From assembly GCF_001758465.1 (NCBI RefSeq), contig NZ_MJIC01000001.1, positions 62,001 to 126,000 of the forward strand: a DNA stretch of 64,000 nucleotides, given 5' to 3'. The notes beneath the pieces are model-generated. The model was not told the DNA's origin. It saw nothing but the letters and a program-made list of their open reading frames with translations, and ran no database searches. The stretch is from Marisediminitalea lipolytica (GTDB taxonomy: Bacteria; Pseudomonadota; Gammaproteobacteria; Enterobacterales; Alteromonadaceae). Positions 9,338-18,466 of this stretch are shown here, piece by piece; within the stretch, counting starts at the first letter, position 1; each line of letters begins with the position of its first letter. Made by a program: the position numbers and the translations under genes.

Positions 9338-9369
9338 ACCTGTGACCCCGACGATAAAAGGTAAAGACG

Positions 9370-10362
9370 ATGAGTAAATCGGTACAAGTTGTCAGCCATA
9401 TTGGCCAAATGAATGGTAAAAGCGTGTTAGGAAATATTATGTCTACCTTACCCAAGTTATTAATGCCGGTTGTAGGCTTGCTGTTATTCCTCGCGATTTG
9501 GAATGTGGTAGCCAAGAACATCGATACGTCTCTGGGGCAATTTCCCGGCCCGGCGCAGGTATGGGAACAAACGTTTACGTTAATCGATGAGCATTCGGCT
9601 CAGCGGGAAAAAGCGGATGCATTCTATGCGCGTCAGGAAGAGCGAAACGCAGCCCGCGTAGCCAAAGACCCGACGTATGTACCAAAGATCCGTGAATTTA
9701 CCGGCGCACCGACGTTTTTTGATCAAATCTGGACCAGTCTGTATACCGTGATGGTGGGGTTTTTTATTGCCAGCATCGTGGCAGTGCCAGTAGGGATTTT
9801 GTGCGGACTGAGCAAATCGGCTTATTCTGCAATGAACCCGCTGATCCAGATTTTTAAACCGGTATCGCCACTGGCGTGGTTACCGCTGGTGACCATGGTA
9901 GTGAGCGCCGTGTACGTGAGCGACGATCCGATGTTCTCAAAATCGTTTATTACCTCTGCTTTTACTGTATCGCTGTGCTGCCTGTGGCCAACACTGATCA
10001 ACACCGCGGTTGGGGTCTCTAACATTGATTCTGATCTGGTTAACGTAAGTAAGGTTCTGCGTTTAAAGCCACTTAGTCATGTACAGAAAATCGTATTACC
10101 GGCGTCGATTCCGATGATCTTTACCGGTCTGCGCTTATCGCTGGGTATTGGCTGGATGGTACTGATTGCTGCCGAAATGCTGGCACAAAACCCGGGCCTG
10201 GGTAAGTTTGTCTGGGATGAATTCCAGAACGGCAGCTCAGAGTCTCTGGCGCGAATTATGGTAGCGGTTATTACCATTGGTTTAATTGGTTTCATGCTGG
10301 ACCGTCTGATGCTGTCTGTACAGCGTCTGGTTAGCTGGGACAAAAACGCAGTGCTGCGCTAA
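9370..10362 (+). CDS. nrtB: Nitrate ABC transporter permease
   Basis: Inner-membrane permease of the BPD_transp_1 (NrtB/SsuC-type) family, 330 residues. A first membrane segment lies near residues 33-53, then a soluble stretch of about 65 residues rich in charged residues, then the core membrane segments. The EAA loop, which docks the ATPase, is around residues 222-245 (VNVSKVLRLKPLSHVQKIVLPASIP). The gene sits 39 bases after nrtA and 28 before nrtC. ATG 9370 is preceded by AAAGGTAAAG. It should form the membrane pore of the NrtABC nitrate importer. Confidence 0.92.
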   Translation: MSKSVQVVSHIGQMNGKSVLGNIMSTLPKLLMPVVGLLLFLAIWNVVAKNIDTSLGQFPGPAQVWEQTFTLIDEHSAQREKADAFYARQEERNAARVAKDPTYVPKIREFTGAPTFFDQIWTSLYTVMVGFFIASIVAVPVGILCGLSKSAYSAMNPLIQIFKPVSPLAWLPLVTMVVSAVYVSDDPMFSKSFITSAFTVSLCCLWPTLINTAVGVSNIDSDLVNVSKVLRLKPLSHVQKIVLPASIPMIFTGLRLSLGIGWMVLIAAEMLAQNPGLGKFVWDEFQNGSSESLARIMVAVITIGLIGFMLDRLMLSVQRLVSWDKNAVLR

Positions 10363-10390
10363 GCGGCTCACTAAAACGAGGAAATAAATT

Positions 10391-11239
10391 ATGCAAAGCA
10401 GACATTTAGAACTCAGTCAGGTAGGGATTCAGTTTCCTACACCGAAAGGCCCGTTCACTGCGTTAACCGACGTTAATCTGAAGATCGAAAAGGGCGAGTT
10501 TATCTCATTAATTGGTCACTCAGGTTGTGGTAAATCCACCGTACTGAACATAGTAGCGGGTTTACATCAGGCCACTACCGGCGGCGTAATTCTGGACGGT
10601 GCTGAAGTAAAAGAGCCGGGTCCCGAGCGTGCCGTAGTGTTTCAGAATCACTCGTTACTGCCCTGGTTATCCTGCTATAAAAATGTGGAATTAGCGGTTA
10701 AGCAAACCCAGAAAGGCAAGTCCAAACAGGAAATTCGTGACTGGGTAATGCACAACATGGAACTGGTGCACATGACCCATGCACTGGACAAACTGCCGTC
10801 AGAAATCTCCGGCGGTATGAAGCAGCGCGTGGGCATTGCCCGGGCATTGGCCATGGAGCCTAAAGTGCTACTGATGGACGAACCTTTCGGCGCACTGGAT
10901 GCATTAACCCGTGCTCACCTGCAGGATTCATTAATGGAAATTCACGCAGACCTGGGTAACACCGTCATCATGATCACCCACGATGTAGATGAAGCGGTAT
11001 TACTTTCTGATCGTATAGTGATGATGACCAACGGACCATCAGCCACTATTGGTGAAATTCTGGACGTTAAACTGGACCGTCCACGGGATCGTCTGGCGCT
11101 GGCAGATAACCCGGAATACAACCATTATCGCCATGAGGTACTGACCTTCCTGTATGAAAAACAAAAGAAGGTTGAGACCGTTTCAGGGCATAAAAAAGCA
11201 AAGCAGGCTGCTTCCGCAAAAAAGTCTGACGCTGCCTAA
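10391..11239 (+). CDS. nrtC: Nitrate ABC transporter ATP-binding protein (NrtD-type)
   Basis: ATPase of the nitrate/sulfonate/taurine importer family, 282 residues. Walker A GHSGCGKST (near residue 43), signature ISGGMKQRVGIARAL, Walker B VLLMDEPFGALD and switch His in MITHDVDEA are all present. It lacks the C-terminal NrtA-like domain found in cyanobacterial NrtC, so it is structurally closer to NrtD. The last 25 residues are Lys/Ala-rich and probably disordered. One ATPase gene implies a homodimer. Start ATG 10391 follows GAGGAAATAA. Confidence 0.92.
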   Translation: MQSRHLELSQVGIQFPTPKGPFTALTDVNLKIEKGEFISLIGHSGCGKSTVLNIVAGLHQATTGGVILDGAEVKEPGPERAVVFQNHSLLPWLSCYKNVELAVKQTQKGKSKQEIRDWVMHNMELVHMTHALDKLPSEISGGMKQRVGIARALAMEPKVLLMDEPFGALDALTRAHLQDSLMEIHADLGNTVIMITHDVDEAVLLSDRIVMMTNGPSATIGEILDVKLDRPRDRLALADNPEYNHYRHEVLTFLYEKQKKVETVSGHKKAKQAASAKKSDAA

Positions 11240-11264
11240 ATAATCTTTTAAAAACAAATTGTTA

Positions 11265-11286
11265 GCTCGGCTTGAAAAAGCCGGGC
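11265..11286 (+). promoter_or_regulatory. GNRA-capped hairpin between nrtC and the porin gene
   Basis: GCTCGGCTT (11265-11273), GAAA tetraloop, AAGCCGGGC (11278-11286): a 9-bp stem with one G-T wobble. No T-run follows, so it is likely an mRNA processing or stability element rather than a terminator; it may adjust porin expression independently of the transporter. Confidence 0.55.
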
Positions 11287-11319
11287 CAGGATATCTCACG
11301 CTCAATTTAGGAATTTATC

Positions 11320-12534
11320 ATGAAAACACAAGTCTCTTTATTCAAACGTGCGGCACTGGCTTCTCTTATTTCTGCTGCGATTTTACCGGCCGCTCAGGCT
11401 GATACTGACTGGCATAAAGCGCTGTCTGAGTCTAAAGCGTCAGCCAGTTTCCGTCTGCGTTACGAAGGTGCTAACCAGGATAACGCGGTTAAAGATGCCA
11501 GTGCGCTGACACTGCGTACGTTGTTGAGCTATGAATCTGGCAGCTACAAAGGTTTCTCGTTTAAAGCTGATCTGGAAGATGTGACCATTGTAATGGGGCA
11601 GGGCGATTACACCGTAGGGCCAACCGGTTACAACCTAGGTCAATACTCCGTTATTGCAGACCCTGAAACCACGGAGTTAAATCAGGGTTATGTGCAGTAC
11701 AAAGACGATGCGGTAACCGTAAAAGCCGGTCGTCAGATTATTGCCCTGGATGGTCACCGCTTTGTGGGTCACGTAGGCTGGCGCCAGGACTGGCAGACTT
11801 ATGATGCCGTATCGGTTAACTATAAACTTAACGACAACATGTCGGCATTTTATGCTTACCTGAACAAGCGTAACCGTATTTTTGGTGAGTCAGCTGACAT
11901 CGATTCAAACGACCACTTATTAAACCTGAGCTACAAGGCGGATTTCGGTAAGATCACTGCTTATGCCTACCTGCTGGAAGTAGATAATGACACTGATAAC
12001 AGCCTGGATACATACGGTGTAAGCTACAACGGCGCGTATAAAACCGATTCGATCAAGTGGGTTTACAACGCTGAATTTGCAACCCAATCCAGTGAAACGG
12101 CCACCACTGATTTTTCTGCAACTTATTTAATGTTAGAAGCGGGCGCAACAGTTTCGGATATCACCGGTAAACTGGGTTACGAACTGCTGGGGTCTGACGA
12201 TGGCGCTTACGGTTTTGCTACGCCACTGGCTACCCTGCATAAGTTTAACGGTTGGTCAGATCAATTCCTGGGTACCCCTACGCAAGGTTTACAGGATATT
12301 TATGTTAGCTTTGCCGGTAAATTAGCGGGTGGTAAGTGGTTAGCGGTTTACCATGACTTCAGCGCAGATGAAGCCAGTGCTACCGTTGATGATCTGGGTA
12401 GCGAGATTAACCTGCAGTACACCACCAAAGTGGCTGAAAAGTTTGACGTAGGTATTAAATACGCCAATTACTCTGCTGGTGACATCAAAGTCGATACTGA
12501 TAAACTGTGGGTTTGGGTAGCGACTAAATTTTAA
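11320..12534 (+). CDS. Outer-membrane porin, alginate_exp-type barrel, in nitrate operon
   Basis: A 404-residue beta-barrel with a clear signal peptide (residues 1-27, ending AQAD) and a terminal aromatic residue (TKF) as expected for BAM-inserted porins. Alternating hydrophobic strands run throughout and it resembles the alginate export/OprD-like porin superfamily. It follows nrtABC in the same direction and mobA begins three bases after its stop, so it belongs to the operon. Inferred role: diffusion of nitrate across the outer membrane at low concentrations. The substrate is not proven by sequence. Confidence 0.8.
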   Translation: MKTQVSLFKRAALASLISAAILPAAQADTDWHKALSESKASASFRLRYEGANQDNAVKDASALTLRTLLSYESGSYKGFSFKADLEDVTIVMGQGDYTVGPTGYNLGQYSVIADPETTELNQGYVQYKDDAVTVKAGRQIIALDGHRFVGHVGWRQDWQTYDAVSVNYKLNDNMSAFYAYLNKRNRIFGESADIDSNDHLLNLSYKADFGKITAYAYLLEVDNDTDNSLDTYGVSYNGAYKTDSIKWVYNAEFATQSSETATTDFSATYLMLEAGATVSDITGKLGYELLGSDDGAYGFATPLATLHKFNGWSDQFLGTPTQGLQDIYVSFAGKLAGGKWLAVYHDFSADEASATVDDLGSEINLQYTTKVAEKFDVGIKYANYSAGDIKVDTDKLWVWVATKF

Positions 12535-12537
12535 GTA

Positions 12538-13143
12538 ATGAAGGCAGAATTGAGCATTGACCGTATTGTAGAGCAAGCACCCCATTACGCCATTGGATTT
12601 ATTCTGGCTGGTGGGCGTTCCTCCCGAATGGGTACCGATAAGGCCCGGGTAAAGGTGGGAGAGAAGAGCATGCTGAGCATTGCCCAGTCAGTGTTAGGTT
12701 CTGCCGCGCTTAATCAGCATTTTGTGGTTGGCGGTGATGCCGCCGACTTAACAGAAAGCTATCCCGGACAAGGTCCGGCAAGCGCCATAGCACACATTCT
12801 GCAACAGTTTACGGCGTCTGCAGCGGTCAAAGGGGTTGCCTTATTTCTGCCAGTAGATATGCCTAATCTTTCGGTGTCCGCACTAAATCATTTACTCAAA
12901 CTAAGCCACGAGTTGTTGCGGCCGGTTTATTATAACGATTGTTACTTACCTCTGGTGTTACCGGTATCTGCTGATGTTATAGCCATAACGAAAGCACTGG
13001 TTGCCGACGATCCGTGTCTGTCTGTGCGAAAGTTATTGCAGGGGACACAAGCCATCAGCGAGCCTTTTACCGGTAATCCTCAGGAAATGGTCAATATCAA
13101 CCGACCGGAGGATCTGACGCGTTTAACTACCAAGATTGTCTAA
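12538..13143 (+). CDS. mobA: Molybdenum cofactor guanylyltransferase
   Basis: Attaches GMP to molybdopterin to form the MGD cofactor needed by NasA. 201 residues; N-terminal GTP-binding motif LAGGRSSRMGTDKARV, a Mg-binding LPVDMP motif near residue 101, and the C-terminal NxNRPEDL motif. It starts three bases after the porin stop, so it is translationally coupled and expressed with nitrate uptake genes. Its last 21 bases overlap, tail to tail, the end of the HDOD response regulator on the other strand. Confidence 0.93.
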   Translation: MKAELSIDRIVEQAPHYAIGFILAGGRSSRMGTDKARVKVGEKSMLSIAQSVLGSAALNQHFVVGGDAADLTESYPGQGPASAIAHILQQFTASAAVKGVALFLPVDMPNLSVSALNHLLKLSHELLRPVYYNDCYLPLVLPVSADVIAITKALVADDPCLSVRKLLQGTQAISEPFTGNPQEMVNINRPEDLTRLTTKIV

Positions 13144-14256
13144 AATTGCGGTTTTAACCGGCTCGGGCAGGCTGCTCATAAAATCCGCCAGCTTATCTGC
13201 ATTATCACCACACTTATAATACTGATAGGCAAAATACAGCGGGTTGATCCAGGCTTTTTCGTCTGCCAGCGGCGCACTTTCCAGTTCCAGTAATGGCCAG
13301 ACAACCTGCTCCGGAAAACACCACAATGTCAGTAAAAATACCGTGATCAACGTATCCGGATAGGCGTTGAGTTGCTGCAGTAACTGAGCGTGTAGCGGTG
13401 GCGTTTTGTGACGTGTAATTTCAAGCACCAGACGACCCGTACCGTTTAAAATTGCCGATGTAAAGACCTGCTGCTGGGCTTTAGCGGAACACTTAAAACT
13501 GGCCGCCAGCGCTTTTCCCAGCGAGGCCATATTTTGTGTAGTATCACAAATAGACTGGTGAATTTTTGCTGGCAATAATGGCGCTGTCTCTGATTCGATA
13601 GCAAAGCTCACAGTGAGAGCATAGAGCAACTGGATGCCAAGTCTTCCAATGGCTTCATCCAGTGATTCTGTGGTGCGCTGAAAGCCCAGGTAAGCTGAGT
13701 TCGCAACCTGTAAAATTCGGGCTGCAATTAAAGGTTCCTGCACGATAATATCAGCGATTTTTTTGGTATCAGCCTGCTCATCATTAAGCGCTCTGCGCAA
13801 TTGCCCCACAATTTCTGGTAGCACCGGCAGATAGCTTAGTTGGCCCAGACATTCCTGTTGCTGGTGGGTGAACGGTAATCTGTTAAGTTTTTCAACCTGT
13901 GCCAGTAGATCGGCCAGTAACTCGTCGCTAAAAGGCTTGTTGATAAGACTATGGGCTGTGCCGCTGTAACCCACTAATACTTCATCCCGGGTATCGCCGG
14001 TCATTAGAACCCGAATGGCTAAGGGGCAGTCGCTGGCAACCTGAGCCAGTACTTCTCCACCATTAATACCGGGCATGCGATAATCACAAAATACAATATC
14101 TGGTGTACGGTCAGATAACAGCAGTTCCCGCCATTTACCGGGTTCGCTGATAAACGAGGTGTCCCAGTCAGGAATAAGGCGCCTGGCGGTTCGCCTGACG
14201 GCTTTAAGCATCAGTTCATCGTCATCGATAAACACAGCGTAGTGTTTGTTAGTCAT
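13123..14256 (-). CDS. Response regulator with HDOD output domain
   Basis: An N-terminal receiver domain (about residues 1-125) has the acidic DDDE pocket at 11-14, a phospho-acceptor Asp at 58 in FCDYRMPGING, the Thr in VLMTGDT and the Lys in INKPF. An HDOD domain (about 135-330) follows. HDOD outputs are non-enzymatic relatives of HD phosphohydrolases and act as signalling platforms. I chose ATG 14256 (MTNKHYAVF) because GAAGAG precedes it and the receiver begins there; ATG 14295 would add 13 unlikely residues. It faces the FIST-kinase-GGDEF genes and is a plausible partner for that kinase. Confidence 0.9.
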   Translation of the reverse strand: MTNKHYAVFIDDDELMLKAVRRTARRLIPDWDTSFISEPGKWRELLLSDRTPDIVFCDYRMPGINGGEVLAQVASDCPLAIRVLMTGDTRDEVLVGYSGTAHSLINKPFSDELLADLLAQVEKLNRLPFTHQQQECLGQLSYLPVLPEIVGQLRRALNDEQADTKKIADIIVQEPLIAARILQVANSAYLGFQRTTESLDEAIGRLGIQLLYALTVSFAIESETAPLLPAKIHQSICDTTQNMASLGKALAASFKCSAKAQQQVFTSAILNGTGRLVLEITRHKTPPLHAQLLQQLNAYPDTLITVFLLTLWCFPEQVVWPLLELESAPLADEKAWINPLYFAYQYYKCGDNADKLADFMSSLPEPVKTAILDNLGS

Positions 14257-14492
14257 CGTCGCTCTTCTACAACCCCGAAGGTTAGGGAACATCACTGTGA
14301 ACGCGTCTCCGACGCAACCTGTCCGTTTTTCTTAGGATGAACCAGGTGATATTGATTACCGGCCGTTATGGCAATTTATACGATAATTTTTTGCAAGTTT
14401 ACTGTTCATAACCTATATAAATCAATAGTAAAGATTAAGATTATAGCGTCTTTGTGTTAAGTGTGACAGTTGTGACATTATAAGGATGAGTT

Positions 14493-15674
14493 ATGCAGGT
14501 AAGTGTTAACCGATTTGCCATTGATGCCGATGGAGACTTTGCGCAATCCTTTCCTTGTGATGCCCTCCTTTCTGCGCAGATAAACATCGCTTTTGGTGAT
14601 GTTAAGGCGGTCAGTCAGCTTGCCCAATCCAGCCTTTCTGAGCAAAACGAACAATCAAACGCCCGTTGGGTAGCCTCTTCAAGTTGTCTTGGCGCGATGA
14701 GTAATTTGGGCACGGATCAGGGCGAAAGTTATCTGCATGTGCTGTCGTTTGCCGGTCTCGATGGTTCTACCGGGGTCGCCTCTGCCGAGCTGGTACAGGG
14801 AAAGCAGCAGGCTATAGCCGAGTCGACCCTGGTTAATGCCATGCGGGATGCCGACAGATTAGGTGAAATGCCTTCGCTGGTGTGGTTGGTGGTGGCACCG
14901 GGAAGTGAAGAAGCGGTACTGAAAGGTTTGCAGAATGTACTGGGCGATGGTGTACCCATTGTGGGCGGTAGCAGCGCCGATAACAGTATTGCGGGAGAGT
15001 GGCTGCAGTTTGATGGTCACCAGTTACGAAGCGAAGGGATAGTCATCGCAGTGTTTTACATGAGTGAACCGGTGTCGAGTTATTTTAGTTCCGGCTATCA
15101 GACAACCGATTGCGCGGCCACAGTAACGGCCGTTGAAGGACGGACCTTATACACCCTGGATGGTGAGCCTGCTGGTGAAGTTTATAACCGCTGGTTACAG
15201 CGTTATCATCAGCCGCCGCTGACACCAGGTAATATCCTGGCTGCATCGACTTATTTTCCCCTCGGGCGCCAGCGGGGTAAAGAACAGTACACTGTTCCCT
15301 TACTTGCGCACCCTGCACGGTTAAATGCCGACAACAGTATCGATCTATTCGCTACCATCAGGCTGGGAGAGCAGGTCAGTTTAATGAATGGTCACGCTGA
15401 AAATCTTATCAGCCGGGCAGCCGAGGTCACCGATGTGGTGTTAAGGACCCATGAATTAAATTACGAACGGCGACCACTGGCCCTACTGATTATTTTCTGT
15501 GGCGGCTGCATGCTGGCTATCAAAGACCAGCTGGATGAAATTCGTTGTTCTTTGAGTGCCCGGACCCAGGGAATTTCGTTCATTGTTGGGTTTACCTTTG
15601 GTGAACAGGGCTGCTTTGCTGATGGGGTAAGCCGTCATGGTAACCTGATGATTTCTGTTACGGCACTGGGGTAA
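14493..15674 (+). CDS. FIST domain sensor protein
   Basis: A 393-residue cytoplasmic protein with a FIST N domain (about residues 45-225; PIVGGSSADNS is typical) and a FIST C domain (about 225-385). FIST domains are predicted small-ligand sensors that usually sit beside or inside signal transduction proteins. The histidine kinase starts eight bases after its stop, so FIST probably feeds a ligand signal to the kinase. Start ATG follows TAAGGATGAGTT. Known from family: amino acids were proposed as ligands. Which ligand is used here cannot be told. Confidence 0.88.
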   Translation: MQVSVNRFAIDADGDFAQSFPCDALLSAQINIAFGDVKAVSQLAQSSLSEQNEQSNARWVASSSCLGAMSNLGTDQGESYLHVLSFAGLDGSTGVASAELVQGKQQAIAESTLVNAMRDADRLGEMPSLVWLVVAPGSEEAVLKGLQNVLGDGVPIVGGSSADNSIAGEWLQFDGHQLRSEGIVIAVFYMSEPVSSYFSSGYQTTDCAATVTAVEGRTLYTLDGEPAGEVYNRWLQRYHQPPLTPGNILAASTYFPLGRQRGKEQYTVPLLAHPARLNADNSIDLFATIRLGEQVSLMNGHAENLISRAAEVTDVVLRTHELNYERRPLALLIIFCGGCMLAIKDQLDEIRCSLSARTQGISFIVGFTFGEQGCFADGVSRHGNLMISVTALG

Positions 15675-15681
15675 GCGGGCG

Positions 15682-17034
15682 GTGGATGATATCGAGAAAC
15701 TCAACGAGACCATTTTGCAACTGCGCTTCGAAAACAATCAGTTGCAACGCTTTAAACAAATAAATCAACTGTTGCTCAATGGCCTTGATGCAATTATGTC
15801 GTCAAGCCATCGCAGCGAAGTATTCGCGCGACTGTTCGAGGTGATCCGGGAAATCCTGCCCTGTGATCAAATATTAATCGCGCATTACGATGAGCAGCAA
15901 AGTACCGTAATACCGGTGTCCAGCAGTGATGAAGGTCAACACTACAGCCCCTTGAGATATTCAGATTTAACTGACGTGTTCGAAGATACCATGAACATTT
16001 TTAACGTGAGTTTGATTCCGGGCTGGCCGCAACATCTGGGTAATTGGTTACCCGAAGCAAATTCGGTGCTGATCCATCCTGTCAGTACCAGTCAGGCCAG
16101 GTACATCTGGTTAGTTGCCGACCGCAATATCGGTGCTTTTACCAAGCAGTTCGAAGAGATTTTTGTCTCTTTTAGCGCTTTCGTGGCTAATACCTTGTCT
16201 CACTTTGAGCAGCACAGACTGATGCGCGAACGTGAAACCTTGCTTGAAGAACGCCAGCGAATTGAAAAAACCATGATTAACCAGGAAAAAATGGCGGCGC
16301 TGGGGCAGCTCGCCGCAGGGGTTGCACATGAGCTGAATAACCCATTGGGCTTTATAAACAGCAATCTGTCCAGTTTACAGGACTATTTGTCAGATATTCA
16401 TGGCTTTATAAAAAAATCAACGCAAACTTCGCCACAACTTCAGGAAGAATACAAAAAGCGCGAAATGGACTATATTTTAACGGATACCGATGATTTGCTT
16501 GATGAATCTCTCGAAGGTATCCGACGGGCAAGCGATATTATCGCTAACCTGAAATCGTTTTCTCACCCTGATGAGAAAACCTGTACAAAAATCGATTTAA
16601 ACCGGGTAATCACTCAGGCTCTCAGTATTGTGAAAACCCAGGCGAAAACGGTGGTGGAAATTAGTTTTACACCGTCCGAAACTGCCGCTGACGTGATGGT
16701 GAATGCCAATCAGTTAGCGCAAGTGTTTATTAATATTGTGACCAATGCTATCCAGGCTATCAGTGATCGCTATGGAAAAATAAGCTTAGCGGTGCAACTA
16801 CAGGATAAAACCGTTGATTGTCGAATTACGGATAACGGTTCGGGGATCCCGGAAACGGTTATGAACAAAATTTTTGATCCCTTCTTCACCACAAAAATGG
16901 TGGGGGTGGGAACCGGATTAGGATTATCAATATCCAAAGCCATTATTGAGCAATATGGTGGCGAATTACGACTTGAGTCAAGTAATCCTCAGGGAACCTG
17001 TTTTTTAGTGCGATTACCCCGAATAAACGACTAA
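15682..17034 (+). CDS. Cytoplasmic sensor histidine kinase with N-terminal GAF-like domain
   Basis: 450 residues with no membrane segment. An N-terminal coiled coil (about 1-30) leads into a GAF-like sensory domain (about 35-175), then a coiled linker (176-205). The dimerisation domain has the phospho-His at 216 in AAGVAHELNNPLG. The ATPase domain has the N box (VTNAIQAI), G1 (DNGSGIP), F box (FDPFFTTK) and G2 (GTGLGLS). It starts at GTG 15682, eight bases after the FIST stop. Likely partners are the FIST protein upstream and the divergently encoded HDOD response regulator. Confidence 0.9.
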   Translation: MDDIEKLNETILQLRFENNQLQRFKQINQLLLNGLDAIMSSSHRSEVFARLFEVIREILPCDQILIAHYDEQQSTVIPVSSSDEGQHYSPLRYSDLTDVFEDTMNIFNVSLIPGWPQHLGNWLPEANSVLIHPVSTSQARYIWLVADRNIGAFTKQFEEIFVSFSAFVANTLSHFEQHRLMRERETLLEERQRIEKTMINQEKMAALGQLAAGVAHELNNPLGFINSNLSSLQDYLSDIHGFIKKSTQTSPQLQEEYKKREMDYILTDTDDLLDESLEGIRRASDIIANLKSFSHPDEKTCTKIDLNRVITQALSIVKTQAKTVVEISFTPSETAADVMVNANQLAQVFINIVTNAIQAISDRYGKISLAVQLQDKTVDCRITDNGSGIPETVMNKIFDPFFTTKMVGVGTGLGLSISKAIIEQYGGELRLESSNPQGTCFLVRLPRIND

Positions 17035-17091
17035 ACGACAAAGTGTGTGAAACAGCGGAATGTTTGGAGCCGGTTTACGGCGGAGGAATTC

Positions 17092-18372
17092 ATGGTTGAT
17101 GAGACGCAAACAGCAGTATTTGAGTCTACGTTTGAACACTGCGGGGTAGGTCTGGCGCATGTCAGTCCTAAAGGCGAATTTATAAGAGTAAACAAATCAC
17201 TAAGTGCTTTTCTTGGCTACACCAGAGAAGAGCTGGTTCAGCTTGATTTTCAAAAGATTACCCATCCTGATTACCTTAACGAGGATTTACAGTACTTGGC
17301 AGAGATGCTCGACGGGATGCGTAATTCTTACCATATGGAAAAGCTTTATATCCATAAAAAAGGGCATGTAGTTTGGGGAAAACTCACCGTTACCCTGGTC
17401 TGTCATGCCGATGGCTCTCCGGCTTTTTTTATCTCAGTGGTGGAAGATATCGATGATAAAAAACGCTATGAACAGAACTACTTTGAATCCCAGGAAACAC
17501 TGCGTTCTATTATCAGTTCACTGTCTGATCGGATGGCGGTGTGGGTAGCCAAACCTGATCTCTCCTCGCTAATCTACCTGAATGAAGGCTATCAGCGAAT
17601 TTGGGGGCGCGACGCGGCAGAGCTTTTTAACGCACCGCGCAGTTTTATTACACATATTCACGCTGCTGATCGACAACGTGTACAGATATTTTATCAGCGT
17701 ACAATCCAATCTCCCTGGCAGTTTGAATACCGGGTGATGCGTGACGACGGCGAATTGCGCTACATTCGCGAACGCGGTGAGGTTATCCGTGATCATGGCG
17801 GAGAGGTGATATTTTTGGTGATTACTGCCGATGATATTACGCATGACCGCCAACTGACCGAAGCCCTTAAGTCGGCCAATGACAGGTTAAATGTGCTGTC
17901 CAGAATTGACGACCTGACTGGCATTAATAATCGCCGGGAATGTTTACATGCTGTCGATACCGAGTTTAAGCGGCTCAGACGAATTGGCGAACGAACGACT
18001 TCGACGCTGGCGTTCCTGGACCTGGATAAGTTTAAACAGATTAATGACAACTATGGTCATCAGACCGGCGATAAAGCGCTTATCGCGTTAACCGAGCGGA
18101 TCCAGGCTACCATGCGGGTAAATGATATACTGGGTCGCTATGGGGGTGATGAATTTTTGCTGTTATTACCCGATACCCGTGATTACGAAGCAGAATCCCT
18201 GCTTAACCGGATTTTTTCTCAGCCTGTGACTGTCACCAGTGATGACGGAGTGAACGTAACCATACAGTGTTCAATAGGTCTGGCGCAGTGGGATAAAGAA
18301 CTCGATACCGTGCAACACTGGATTGAGCTGGCGGATCAACAGATGTATCAGATTAAAGGCAGTAAAAGCTAG
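17092..18372 (+). CDS. PAS-PAS-GGDEF diguanylate cyclase
   Basis: A 426-residue soluble protein: PAS domain 1 (about residues 5-125), PAS domain 2 with a PAC motif (about 130-255), then a GGDEF domain (about 275-425). The active-site loop is intact (GRYGGDEFL), so cyclic di-GMP synthesis is likely; no RxxD inhibitory site is seen at the usual position before it. I chose ATG 17092 because GGAGGA lies six bases upstream; an in-frame GTG at 17047 has no good site. The gene follows the kinase by under 60 bases and is probably cotranscribed, linking the FIST signal to c-di-GMP. Confidence 0.88.
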   Translation: MVDETQTAVFESTFEHCGVGLAHVSPKGEFIRVNKSLSAFLGYTREELVQLDFQKITHPDYLNEDLQYLAEMLDGMRNSYHMEKLYIHKKGHVVWGKLTVTLVCHADGSPAFFISVVEDIDDKKRYEQNYFESQETLRSIISSLSDRMAVWVAKPDLSSLIYLNEGYQRIWGRDAAELFNAPRSFITHIHAADRQRVQIFYQRTIQSPWQFEYRVMRDDGELRYIRERGEVIRDHGGEVIFLVITADDITHDRQLTEALKSANDRLNVLSRIDDLTGINNRRECLHAVDTEFKRLRRIGERTTSTLAFLDLDKFKQINDNYGHQTGDKALIALTERIQATMRVNDILGRYGGDEFLLLLPDTRDYEAESLLNRIFSQPVTVTSDDGVNVTIQCSIGLAQWDKELDTVQHWIELADQQMYQIKGSKS

Positions 18373-18417
18373 CTGTCAGAATGTTGGCTGGTAAAGTGCT
18401 GGCCCTGATTTAACGGC

Positions 18418-18441
18418 GCCTTGTTGCAACAGCAGCAAGGC
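18418..18441. terminator. Hairpin between convergent GGDEF and puuD genes
   Basis: GCCTTGTTGC (18418-18427), loop AACA, GCAGCAAGGC (18432-18441): a 10-bp stem with one wobble. It lies between converging genes but has no T-run on either side, so termination is probable only by position. Confidence 0.4.
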
Positions 18442-18466
18442 ACCTGATGACAGGCCCGGGACAGAC

